DNA of 6,058 nucleotides. It comes from JAUVIB01 sp964424545. Its GTDB lineage: Bacteria > Calditrichota > Calditrichia > Calditrichales > Calditrichaceae. The stretch covers positions 1 through 6,058 of the forward strand of contig CAYRJN010000220.1 of assembly GCA_964424545.1 (NCBI GenBank), in the 5' to 3' direction. This document shows, in pieces, positions 1-6,058 of the stretch. The first letter of the stretch is position 1. Every line of letters starts with the position of its first letter. Below the pieces are notes generated by a model that made no database searches, had not been told where the DNA came from, and saw nothing but the letters and a program-made list of their open reading frames with translations. Made by a program: the position numbers and the translations under genes.

Positions 1-158
1 ATTCACGTTTTAAAATTACCGGCGCGGTTCTTTCTCCACCGGCTACGCGTCCCTTGGATTTATATAGAGTGGTAATTGAAAACGGCGTGGTAAAAATAAA
101 TATCGATAAAAAGCTGAAACGTAAACGATTTAAACGGAATCAAGCGGTTTATGCTTGA
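1..158 (+). CDS. Probable Rieske [2Fe-2S] protein, C-terminal fragment
   Basis: This is the 3' end of a gene that enters from the left edge; the open frame begins at base 3 and stops with TGA at 156-158, giving 51 residues. The visible part reads FKITGAVLSPP, then RPLDLYRVVIENG and VVKINI, before a basic tail rich in K and R. A glycine-containing strand, a proline-rich turn, RPL and then a final 'Y-x-V-x-x-E-N-G' strand is how the C-terminus of Rieske domains of cytochrome bc-type complexes usually ends. The cluster-binding CxH and CxxH motifs would lie upstream and cannot be checked. Rieske subunits pass electrons from quinol to a cytochrome on the outer side of the membrane. The next gene, 71 bases downstream on the same strand, is a membrane-anchored multiheme cytochrome, which fits that role. 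The family call rests on a short tail only. Confidence 0.55.
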   Translation, partial: SRFKITGAVLSPPATRPLDLYRVVIENGVVKINIDKKLKRKRFKRNQAVYA

Positions 159-229
159 AATATTCGTCGAATGCGTTTGCGATTTTCTGAACAGATTAAT
201 AAAAAATGTAACGGTATTGATTGATAAAA

Positions 230-2548
230 ATGAATAACTGGAAAATTATATCCTATATAGCCATAGCTGTTATCTTACTATCGGCGCCCGTTTACCTTGT
301 AAAAACGTATTTAAGCGATCAAGGTAAGAACGTAAAAGATGAACGCGCGCAATTTGTCGGTTCTCAAACTTGTCTCGAATGCCATAAAAAGGAGTATGAC
401 GACTGGCTTAAATCCGATCATTTTATGGCCATGGCCAAAGCGACGGATAGCACGGTAATAGGAGATTTTAATAACTCAATATTTGAATATAAAAGCATTA
501 CCAGCCGATTTTACAAAAAAGACGGTAAGTTTTATGTTTACACACAGGGAATAGACAAAAAACCAGGTGATTTTAAGATTGATTATACATTTGGTATCAA
601 CCCCTTACAGCAATATTTAATACCCTTCGATCGCGGTCGCTACCAATGTTTACCGATACCTTGGGATACGGATAAAAAACGCTGGTATCATTTGGTCGAG
701 TCGGTTTATCATGGTGAAAATCTGGCTCCGGATGACTGGTTGTACTGGACAAATGGCGGACAAAATTGGAACGGTATGTGTGCCGAATGTCATTCGACCA
801 ATTTACACAAAAATTATGATTTGAAAACAAAAAGCTACCATACAACATGGTCCGATATCAATGTGGGTTGTGAAACCTGCCACGGTCCGGCGTCAAAACA
901 TACCGACTGGGCTAAATTACCGGAAATGGCCAGGCCTTCCTTGGCAAACAGCGGATTATTGGTGGAAACATTGCCCGAACATAGTAAAGATTATATAAAA
1001 CAGTGCGCTCGCTGTCATTCGCGGCGTAGTTATTTAGGTAATTTTAACCATACTCAAGATGATCTGCTCGATTATATGATCCCGCAATTATTGGTTTTGC
1101 CTTACTACTATCCCGACGGGCAAATCCTTGAAGAGGATTATGTATATGCCTCATTTATCCAAAGTAAAATGTACGATAACGATGTGCGTTGTAATGACTG
1201 CCATAATGTACACAGCGGCAAATTGGTAAAAGAGGGGAACAAATTATGTTTGCAATGTCACCGCGCCGATGAATACGACAGTTATGCGCATCACTTTCAT
1301 AAAAAGAAGGGCGAACAAGGTAACCCGCTGCTCCTTGATAATGGCGAAAAAATTGTGAATGTGGGCGAAGGGGCGCAATGTATAAACTGCCACATGCCGG
1401 CGCAAAATTATATGGGAATCGATTCGCGAAACGATCACAGCATCCGCATACCGCGTCCCGATTTAACCGTAAAAATCAATACGCCCAATGCCTGCAATCA
1501 GTGTCATAGCGATAAATCGCCGCAATGGGCTTTGCAATATATGCAAAAATGGTATGGAAAAAGTTTTGAATTGCGTCCTCATTACGGTTTGGTGTTTGCT
1601 TCGGCGCAAAAAGGTAACGCGGAAGCGCAGGACGGATTGATAAAAATAATCAAAGATGAAGTTTTTCTGCCTATTGTGCGGGCAACGGCTGTGGCGCTTC
1701 TATCGCCGTATATTTCGCCGAGCAGCGTTAGTACGATTGCCTGGGCTTTGCAAAGTCCGGAATCCCTTATTCGTCATGCGGCGGTGCAAGCCTATCCCGA
1801 ATATAATCGCAGGCTTTTCATAAAGGAGCTAACGCCCATGCTTTTTGACCCGACGCGCGCCGTACGGATGACGGCCGCCATACGTCTAAGCGCCGTTCCT
1901 AAAGCAGATATCCCGCTAAAATATCATAAGGCGTTTAAAAGAGCGCTAAATGAATATCGCCTTTCCATGGAATATACAGCTGATTTTCAAACCAGTCGTC
2001 ATAATCTCGGCAATATGTATAGTAATCTTGGCGATTTGAAGAAAGCCGAAGAAAATTATCTTGCCGCTATGGAAATTGATAATTTGTTTTTGCCGCCTAA
2101 GGTTAATCTGGCAATGGTTTATAATCGCGAAGGTAAAAATAAGCAGGCCATGGCGTTGTTCAGGGAGGTTATCAAACAAAATCCGCAGTTCGGCGATGCC
2201 TACTATTATTATGGTTTACTGTTGGCAGAAGAGAAAAAGTATGCGGAGTCGTCAAGAATGCTGGAAAAGGCTGGACAATTTTTCCCGGAAAGAGCAAGGA
2301 TATTTTATAACCTCGGGTTGGTGTGTCAATATTTAAATCAATCTGCAAAAAGCGAACAGGCGTTGTTAAAGGCCGTACAAATCGAACCTCAGAACGGAGA
2401 TTATCTTTATGCGCTGGCAAATTATTATATAAAGAATAGTCGATTTGTTTTGGCGGAAAAATATGTACAGGAGATGCAAAAACTCTTCCCGGGTAATTCA
2501 GATGTGAAAAAAATGCTTGATTATGTTCGGAAAATGAACAAACGGTAA
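230..2548 (+). CDS. Membrane-anchored octaheme c-type cytochrome with HEAT-like and TPR repeats
   Basis: Numbered from the ATG at 230 (772 residues), the protein starts with an N-terminal hydrophobic segment (about 5-26) preceded by a lysine, which is likely an uncleaved anchor or signal for export; no lipobox is seen. Eight CXXCH heme-binding motifs follow, with cysteine-to-histidine spans at 48-52, 184-188, 214-218, 259-263, 321-325, 340-344, 384-388 and 422-426. Typical landmarks of this widespread multiheme-TPR family are FVGSQTCLECH, FGINPLQQYL, MCAECHSTN, CETCHGP, CARCHSRR, CINCHMP, DHSIRIPRPDL and TPNACNQCH. Residues about 465-557 resemble HEAT repeats. Five TPRs run at about 588-618, 620-653, 655-687, 689-721 and 723-755. 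The design implies a periplasmic electron carrier or redox enzyme with a protein-binding tail; its substrate or partner is unknown. A TTG at 221 would add three residues, but ATG is preferred; neither has a clear Shine-Dalgarno sequence. It lies 71 bases after the probable Rieske gene, so co-transcription is likely. Confidence 0.9.
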   Translation: MNNWKIISYIAIAVILLSAPVYLVKTYLSDQGKNVKDERAQFVGSQTCLECHKKEYDDWLKSDHFMAMAKATDSTVIGDFNNSIFEYKSITSRFYKKDGKFYVYTQGIDKKPGDFKIDYTFGINPLQQYLIPFDRGRYQCLPIPWDTDKKRWYHLVESVYHGENLAPDDWLYWTNGGQNWNGMCAECHSTNLHKNYDLKTKSYHTTWSDINVGCETCHGPASKHTDWAKLPEMARPSLANSGLLVETLPEHSKDYIKQCARCHSRRSYLGNFNHTQDDLLDYMIPQLLVLPYYYPDGQILEEDYVYASFIQSKMYDNDVRCNDCHNVHSGKLVKEGNKLCLQCHRADEYDSYAHHFHKKKGEQGNPLLLDNGEKIVNVGEGAQCINCHMPAQNYMGIDSRNDHSIRIPRPDLTVKINTPNACNQCHSDKSPQWALQYMQKWYGKSFELRPHYGLVFASAQKGNAEAQDGLIKIIKDEVFLPIVRATAVALLSPYISPSSVSTIAWALQSPESLIRHAAVQAYPEYNRRLFIKELTPMLFDPTRAVRMTAAIRLSAVPKADIPLKYHKAFKRALNEYRLSMEYTADFQTSRHNLGNMYSNLGDLKKAEENYLAAMEIDNLFLPPKVNLAMVYNREGKNKQAMALFREVIKQNPQFGDAYYYYGLLLAEEKKYAESSRMLEKAGQFFPERARIFYNLGLVCQYLNQSAKSEQALLKAVQIEPQNGDYLYALANYYIKNSRFVLAEKYVQEMQKLFPGNSDVKKMLDYVRKMNKR

Positions 2549-2696
2549 TTTATGTCTGATGTTTCGATTCATTGTTTTTTCTTTATGCGCTGATTTTTCT
2601 AAAAATATTTTTATATATTTTCAATTTTTCTTTTATCTGTCCTTGATATTTTATAAATTAATAAACTTTATTAAAATATTTCGTTTGAGAACTATT

Positions 2697-2722
2697 TGCC
2701 GTGATAAACGTATTTTACGGCA
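2697..2722. promoter_or_regulatory. 26-base operator-like palindrome upstream of aconitase
   Basis: The arms TGCCGT (2697-2702) and ACGGCA (2717-2722) are perfect inverted repeats. The 14 bases between them continue the symmetry in part around a central ACGT, so that 10 of 13 base pairs of the whole 26-base stretch match. The block stands out from the AT-rich DNA around it and ends 57 bases before the aconitase start. A dimeric repressor or activator site is a reasonable reading; a weak RNA hairpin in the leader is the alternative. No known regulator motif was recognised. Confidence 0.35.
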
Positions 2723-2766
2723 GAAGTTATTGCTTACGGAAAATATCATGACCTAATATACAAGTT

Positions 2767-2773
2767 AAAGGAG
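2767..2773 (+). promoter_or_regulatory. Ribosome binding site of aconitase
   Basis: AAAGGAG lies six bases before the ATG at 2780, a near-perfect Shine-Dalgarno sequence at a good distance. It fixes the aconitase start. It also shows that this organism uses Shine-Dalgarno initiation, which makes the absence of such a site before the cytochrome gene notable. Confidence 0.85.
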
Positions 2774-2779
2774 ATAGAT

Positions 2780-5047
2780 ATGTTTGATCTCGATATGATT
2801 AAAAAACTGTATGAACGGCTGCCAGAACGGGTAGAAGCGGCCAGAAAAGTTATAGGGCGGCCGTTAACGTTGACGGAGAAGATTCTTTACTCTCATTTAT
2901 GGGAAGGTGACGCCAAAAAAGAGCTAAAACGAGGCGAAGATTATGTTAATTTCGCACCCGATCGCGTAGCCATGCAGGACGCTACCGCTCAAATGGTATT
3001 GTTACAATTTATGCATGCCGGTAAAAAGAAAACCGCTGTGCCCAGCTCGGTGCATGCGGATCATCTTATTGTGGCCAAAAAAGGCTCGGATAATGATTTG
3101 AATAATGCGAAAGTTACCAATCAGGAAGTTTATGATTTTATGGCCTCGGCTTGCAGTAAGTACGGCATTGGTTTTTGGAAACCGGGCGCCGGAATTATCC
3201 ATCAAGTGATTTTTGAAAATTATGCTTTCCCCGGCGGGTTGATGATCGGTTCCGATTCGCATACGGTTAACGCCGGCGGTATGGGTATGGTGGCCGTAGG
3301 CGTAGGCGGTGCCGATGTTGTTGATGTGATGGCCGGAATGCCTTGGGAACTTAAATTTCCCAAATTGATCGGCGTTAAATTAACCGGCAAGCTGAGCGGC
3401 TGGACGGCGCCGAAAGATGTCATTTTAAAAGTAACCGGTCTGCTGACCGTTAAAGGCGGCACCGGCCATATTGTCGAATATTTCGGTCCGGGAGCTAAAG
3501 AACTTTCGGCTACGGGCAAAGGAACCATCTGTAATATGGGTGCAGAGATCGGCGCAACCACTTCGACATTCGGTTATGACGAAAAAATGGCTAATTATCT
3601 TAAAATAACCGGCCGTGAAGAGGTGGCTAAGCTGGCGGATGAAGTTGCCGAATATCTTACGGGCGATCCCGAATGTTATGAAAATCCGAAACAATATTTT
3701 GATCAGGTTATTGAGATCAATCTTTCCGAATTGGAACCCCATTTAAACGGGCCGTTTACGCCGGATATCGCTACGCCGATTTCCAAAATGAAAGAGGCCG
3801 TTGAGAAAAATAACTGGCCGAAAAATATGGAAGTGGGATTAATCGGATCGTGCACAAACTCCTCCTATGAAGATATTTCGCGTGCCGCTTCCATTGCGCA
3901 GCAGGCTATCGATAAAAAATTGAAAGTAAAAGCGGATTTTACTATCACACCCGGATCGGAACAGGTGCGCTATACCATTGAACGCGACGGATTTATCGAT
4001 ATTTTTGAGAAAATTGGCGGTGTGGTGCTGGCGAATGCTTGCGGCCCCTGTATCGGGCAGTGGGATCGGGAAGGCGCTGATAAAGGCGAACGAAATTCGA
4101 TAATTACATCTTTTAACCGTAATTTTGCCAAACGAAACGACGGTAATCCCAATACGCACGCTTTTGTGGCTTCGCCGGAAATGGTAACGGCTATGACGAT
4201 TGCCGGTGATTTAACCTTTAATCCCTTGAGCGATACATTAGTGAACGAAGAAGGTAAAGAGGTGAAATTAGACGAGCCGCAGGGTTTTGAATTACCTCCG
4301 AAAGGATTTGACGTGGAGGATCCCGGATTTCAGCCACCGGCGGAAGACGGCAGCGATATTGAAGTTGTCGTCGATCCCGATTCGCAGCGTATTCAATTAT
4401 TAAAACCTTTTGAACCATGGGATGGTAAAAATATTTCGGGTATGCGTTTGTTAATAAAAGCCTTTGGTAAATGCACAACCGATCATATCTCTATGGCCGG
4501 CCCTTGGCTGCGTTTCCGCGGGCATCTCGATAATATTTCCAATAATCTTCTGATCGGCGCGGTGAACGCCTTTAATAAAAAAACCGACTCCGTGAAAAAT
4601 CAATTAACGGGAGAGTATGATTCGGTTCCGAAGGTTGCGCGTGCCTATAAAGCTGCAGGCATTCCCAGTATCGTTGTGTGTGATGAAAACTACGGCGAAG
4701 GTTCTTCGCGCGAACATGCCGCCATGGAGCCGCGCCATCTTGGCGTGCGGGTTGTCTTGGTTAAATCTTTTGCTAGAATTCATGAAACCAACCTGAAAAA
4801 ACAGGGTATGCTGGCCTTGACGTTTGCCGATCCGTCCGATTACGATAAAATTCAGGAAGACGATGTTTTCGATTTGATCGATTTGACCGAATTTGAGCCG
4901 GGTAAGCAGTTGACGCTCATCGCCAGGCATGCGGACGGCACGCAAGACACCATCAAAACCAACCATTCCTACAACGAACAGCAAATCGGATGGTTCAAAG
5001 CCGGTTCGGCTCTGAATAAAATCAGAGAATCCGCAACTGAAAATTAA
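2780..5047 (+). CDS. acn: Aconitate hydratase, mitochondrial type
   Basis: Aconitase interconverts citrate and isocitrate through cis-aconitate in the TCA cycle, using a [4Fe-4S] cluster in the cytoplasm. The 755-residue protein has the length and layout of mitochondrial aconitase, not of AcnB or the about 890-residue AcnA/IRP type. The cluster ligands are Cys358 in GSCTNSSYED and Cys421 and Cys424 in ANACGPCIGQWDR. Other family active-site residues are visible: Gln66, Asp94-His95, His141, Asp159-Ser160-His161 (SDSHT), Glu256, Asn446, Arg447, Arg452, Asp568-His569 (CTTDHIS), Arg580 and Ser642-Ser643-Arg644 (YGEGSSREHA). The first three domains take roughly residues 30-480, a linker follows, and the swivelling C-terminal domain covers roughly 545-680. 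The ATG is set by a strong ribosome binding site. A spacer of 231 bases in front and a terminator directly behind suggest a single-gene transcript. No frameshift or missing key residue is seen. Confidence 0.97.
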   Translation: MFDLDMIKKLYERLPERVEAARKVIGRPLTLTEKILYSHLWEGDAKKELKRGEDYVNFAPDRVAMQDATAQMVLLQFMHAGKKKTAVPSSVHADHLIVAKKGSDNDLNNAKVTNQEVYDFMASACSKYGIGFWKPGAGIIHQVIFENYAFPGGLMIGSDSHTVNAGGMGMVAVGVGGADVVDVMAGMPWELKFPKLIGVKLTGKLSGWTAPKDVILKVTGLLTVKGGTGHIVEYFGPGAKELSATGKGTICNMGAEIGATTSTFGYDEKMANYLKITGREEVAKLADEVAEYLTGDPECYENPKQYFDQVIEINLSELEPHLNGPFTPDIATPISKMKEAVEKNNWPKNMEVGLIGSCTNSSYEDISRAASIAQQAIDKKLKVKADFTITPGSEQVRYTIERDGFIDIFEKIGGVVLANACGPCIGQWDREGADKGERNSIITSFNRNFAKRNDGNPNTHAFVASPEMVTAMTIAGDLTFNPLSDTLVNEEGKEVKLDEPQGFELPPKGFDVEDPGFQPPAEDGSDIEVVVDPDSQRIQLLKPFEPWDGKNISGMRLLIKAFGKCTTDHISMAGPWLRFRGHLDNISNNLLIGAVNAFNKKTDSVKNQLTGEYDSVPKVARAYKAAGIPSIVVCDENYGEGSSREHAAMEPRHLGVRVVLVKSFARIHETNLKKQGMLALTFADPSDYDKIQEDDVFDLIDLTEFEPGKQLTLIARHADGTQDTIKTNHSYNEQQIGWFKAGSALNKIRESATEN

Positions 5048-5076
5048 ATTCCGCGGAAATTATTGAATTATGTAGT

Positions 5077-5115
5077 AAAAGCCCTGCAATTCCTTGCGGG
5101 GTTTTTTTTATTTTT
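5077..5115 (+). terminator. Intrinsic terminator after aconitase
   Basis: The stem is CCCTGCAA (5082-5089) pairing with TTGCGGGG (5094-5101), eight pairs including one G-T wobble, with the four-base loop TTCC. A run of eight T (5102-5109), followed after one A by five more T, comes straight after the stem. Four A before the stem could extend the pairing into the T run. The hairpin starts about 30 bases after the aconitase stop and should end that transcript. Confidence 0.9.
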
Positions 5116-5244
5116 CCATGTTTATCAAAGTAATATATAGTCCGCATTACAAATTATGCGGAAACCATATAAATTTTCACCGATTTACAGCGGAGGAATT
5201 ATCCGATTTTTTACCAGCTTGTCGTTGATATCAAATAATGGGTC
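5116..5244. other. Noncoding stretch with a short hairpin and a 36-codon open frame
   Basis: This is the first part of a gap of about 680 bases without a convincing gene. It contains a perfect seven-base inverted repeat, TCCGCAT (5141-5147) with ATGCGGA (5156-5162), separated by eight bases and without a T run. A short open frame from ATG 5118 to TGA 5226-5228 encodes 36 residues starting MFIKVIYSPHYKL. It has no ribosome binding site because it begins just after the terminator T run, so it is not called as a gene. It might be a remnant of a gene start. Confidence 0.4.
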
Positions 5245-5647
5245 AAGGGAAATATGAGGTGGGGATATAGCTAATTTGGTATATTATAAACAAACACGGT
5301 TCTTCCGTATTTTGAGTGGGTAAATAAAGATTCTACAGATACCATTAATGTCTTCGTAGTATAATTATTGACTTCTTTTACCACTGGTCAGGCGCGGACA
5401 AATGAAATAACGGAAAGCTCGTCTTGAGTGTCATTTCGGCCGTAATCCCGATGTTTTTAATCGGGATGGAGTGGAGAAATCTTAAACGTACAGTATTCCC
5501 AAAAATTAGACGATTTTAAATCTGTTTTGCCTTTAAGATTTCTCGACTGCGCTCGTGGAACATCCCGACGAGTCGGGTAAATGACAGTTAATATCTCTGT
5601 TTTTTCCGATGGAATATCATTAATGGCCTCCACCTCATATTTCCCTT
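5245..5647. repeat. Segment framed by an 18-base perfect inverted repeat, possible MITE-like element
   Basis: The sequence AAGGGAAATATGAGGTGG at 5245-5262 recurs as its exact reverse complement at 5630-5647, framing 403 bases. A GGG just outside the left arm (5240-5242) and a CCC just outside the right arm (5651-5653) hint that the terminal repeats extend outward with one length difference. No transposase or other long open frame is present inside, so an autonomous insertion sequence is excluded, but a small non-autonomous element is possible. No clear target-site duplication is visible at either boundary, which keeps the mobile reading uncertain. The segment lies between two convergent genes, a tolerant place for insertion. 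Confidence 0.5.
5429..5586. repeat. Palindromic intergenic repeat with nested stems
   Basis: The ends are TGTCATTT (5429-5436) and AAATGACA (5579-5586). Inside are GAGAAATCTTAAA (5474-5486) and its exact reverse complement (5532-5544); this pairing extends outward to 16 of 17 matches between 5470-5486 and 5532-5548. The left half also holds ATCCCGAT (5445-5452) with ATCGGGAT (5460-5467) around a seven-base loop. The right half holds CCCGAC (5564-5569) directly facing GTCGGG (5572-5577). The phrase TTTCTCGACTGCGCTCG next to an ATGACA end resembles dispersed noncoding repeats found between genes in many Bacteroidota-like genomes; that comparison is from memory. It may fold as a long hairpin in RNA or as a cruciform in DNA. 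Confidence 0.6.
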
Positions 5648-5794
5648 TATCCCGAATAGTTTAATTTTTAAAGCACTGCTTGAGGGATTTTAAATATGAA
5701 AAACAACGGGGAAATTTAACGGGTAAGGATGGGCCTGTAGCGTAAAAATATTTGCCGGTTCCGTATGATTAATTCAAATTTTTTTCGCCGCACA
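5648..5794. other. Intergenic stretch, nothing recognised
   Basis: Between the right arm of the repeat and the stop codon of the minus-strand gene there is no open frame of note, no strong hairpin and no clear promoter. No intrinsic terminator is seen just beyond the minus-strand stop, so that transcript may run into the inverted-repeat region, whose stems could stop it. Confidence 0.5.
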
Positions 5795-6058
5795 TTACGA
5801 AAATTCTTCTTTTAAAATATTTATATAATAAGGCTCAATGTTATCAACTAAATGGATAACTCTTTTCAGGTTTATTAAATAACCTATTTCATATAAATAT
5901 GTATAAAACATTTTTAACGCGGGGGGCGCTTTAACATATTCATTAGGTTTTGTCGAAACTTTTCTAAGAATATAATTAATAAAAAATTCATCTAATAAAT
6001 CGGAATTGATTTTTTTAAGAGATAATTCGTAGCTGTCCGCATAGAGAAATATAAAATC
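5795..6058 (-). CDS. Hypothetical protein, C-terminal fragment
   Basis: An uninterrupted frame of 87 codons on the minus strand enters from the right edge and ends at TAA (5795-5797). No stop in 264 bases of about 25% GC DNA (65 G or C by hand count), where stop codons are frequent by chance, supports a real gene. The protein reads as a helix-rich tail: acidic-hydrophobic LLDEFFINYILRKV, then KAPPALKMFYTYLYEIGYL, then VIHLVDNIEPYYINILKEEF. I do not recognise the family with confidence. The style, an amphipathic helical bundle with a 'FY-x-YL-x-E-x-G' helix, is seen at the ends of several uncharacterised bacterial proteins. It converges with aconitase. Its base composition is far lower than that of aconitase (near 50% in sampled lines), which hints at a foreign origin. 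A run of six C on the coding strand (plus-strand G at 5921-5926) encodes part of Ala-Pro-Pro-Ala. Confidence 0.65.
   Translation of the reverse strand, partial: DFIFLYADSYELSLKKINSDLLDEFFINYILRKVSTKPNEYVKAPPALKMFYTYLYEIGYLINLKRVIHLVDNIEPYYINILKEEFS

Larger units (their letters stand above)
2549..2779. other. AT-rich intergenic spacer upstream of aconitase
   Basis: This 231-base spacer is strikingly AT-rich: a hand count gives 23 G or C among bases 2581-2700 (about 19%). No hairpin with a GC stem followed by a T run is visible after the cytochrome stop, so how that transcript ends is unclear. No pair of -35 and -10 boxes with normal spacing stands out; TTGATA at 2643 and TAAAAT at 2672 are individually good but 23 bases apart. 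A 65-codon open frame spans 2559-2756, but it is mostly F, I, L and K, as expected from AT-rich noncoding DNA, and is not called as a gene. The aconitase promoter probably lies here. Confidence 0.6.

Noticed and set aside
2061..2336. A 91-codon plus-strand frame inside the cytochrome gene.
   Set aside because: It is out of frame with the TPR repeats, which are clear in the main frame, so it is a shadow.
2643..2677. A possible promoter from TTGATA and TAAAAT.
   Set aside because: The boxes are 23 bases apart, too far for a normal housekeeping promoter, and AT-rich DNA gives many such matches.
2559..2756. A 65-codon open frame between the cytochrome and aconitase genes.
   Set aside because: It has no ribosome binding site, lies in DNA of about 19% GC and is built almost wholly of F, I, L, K and Y; it looks like a chance frame in the leader region.
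3220..3561. A 113-codon minus-strand frame, and other long antisense frames within aconitase and the cytochrome.
   Set aside because: They lie opposite fully conserved coding sequence, have no recognisable domains and follow from the codon pattern of the real genes.
5141..5162. A seven-base hairpin considered as a second terminator.
   Set aside because: There is no T run after either arm, and a strong terminator already lies just upstream.
5731..5741. GGGCCTGTAGC, which resembles the 5' end of some tRNA genes.
   Set aside because: The following bases do not form D, anticodon or T arms, and an 11-base match is too short to support a tRNA or an attachment site.

Overview
The window holds two complete plus-strand genes, the end of a third plus-strand gene at the left edge, and the end of a minus-strand gene at the right edge. 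Codon use is moderately AT-rich. The aconitase is of the mitochondrial type (755 residues) rather than the long AcnA/IRP or AcnB type, and it sits near a membrane-anchored multiheme cytochrome and a Rieske-type protein. This combination suggests a respiring Gram-negative bacterium of the Bacteroidota/Calditrichota (FCB) kind. That assignment is an inference from protein style only; no rRNA or other marker is present.

Left part (1-2548). The C-terminal 51 residues of a probable Rieske iron-sulfur protein end at 158. After 71 bases comes a large octaheme c-type cytochrome with an N-terminal membrane anchor, eight CXXCH motifs, a HEAT-like helical section and five TPR repeats. The two genes are probably one transcription unit serving electron transfer on the outer face of the cytoplasmic membrane. 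The physiological partner of the cytochrome is not known.

Middle (2549-5115). A 231-base, very AT-rich spacer contains a 26-base operator-like palindrome. The aconitase gene follows with a strong ribosome binding site and a clear intrinsic terminator. It looks monocistronic. The enzyme carries all three iron-sulfur cysteines and the catalytic residues, so it should be an active TCA-cycle enzyme.

Right part (5116-6058). About 680 bases without a convincing gene hold nested inverted repeats. An 18-base perfect inverted pair frames a 403-base segment, and inside it lies a 158-base palindromic repeat with several stems. This looks like a small non-autonomous mobile or dispersed intergenic repeat. 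Beyond it, the last 87 codons of an unrecognised minus-strand gene run off the right edge; its GC content is only about 25%, far below that of its neighbours.

Nothing here amounts to a clearly new biological system. The repeat structure and the Rieske/octaheme-TPR neighbourhood are the parts most worth a second look.
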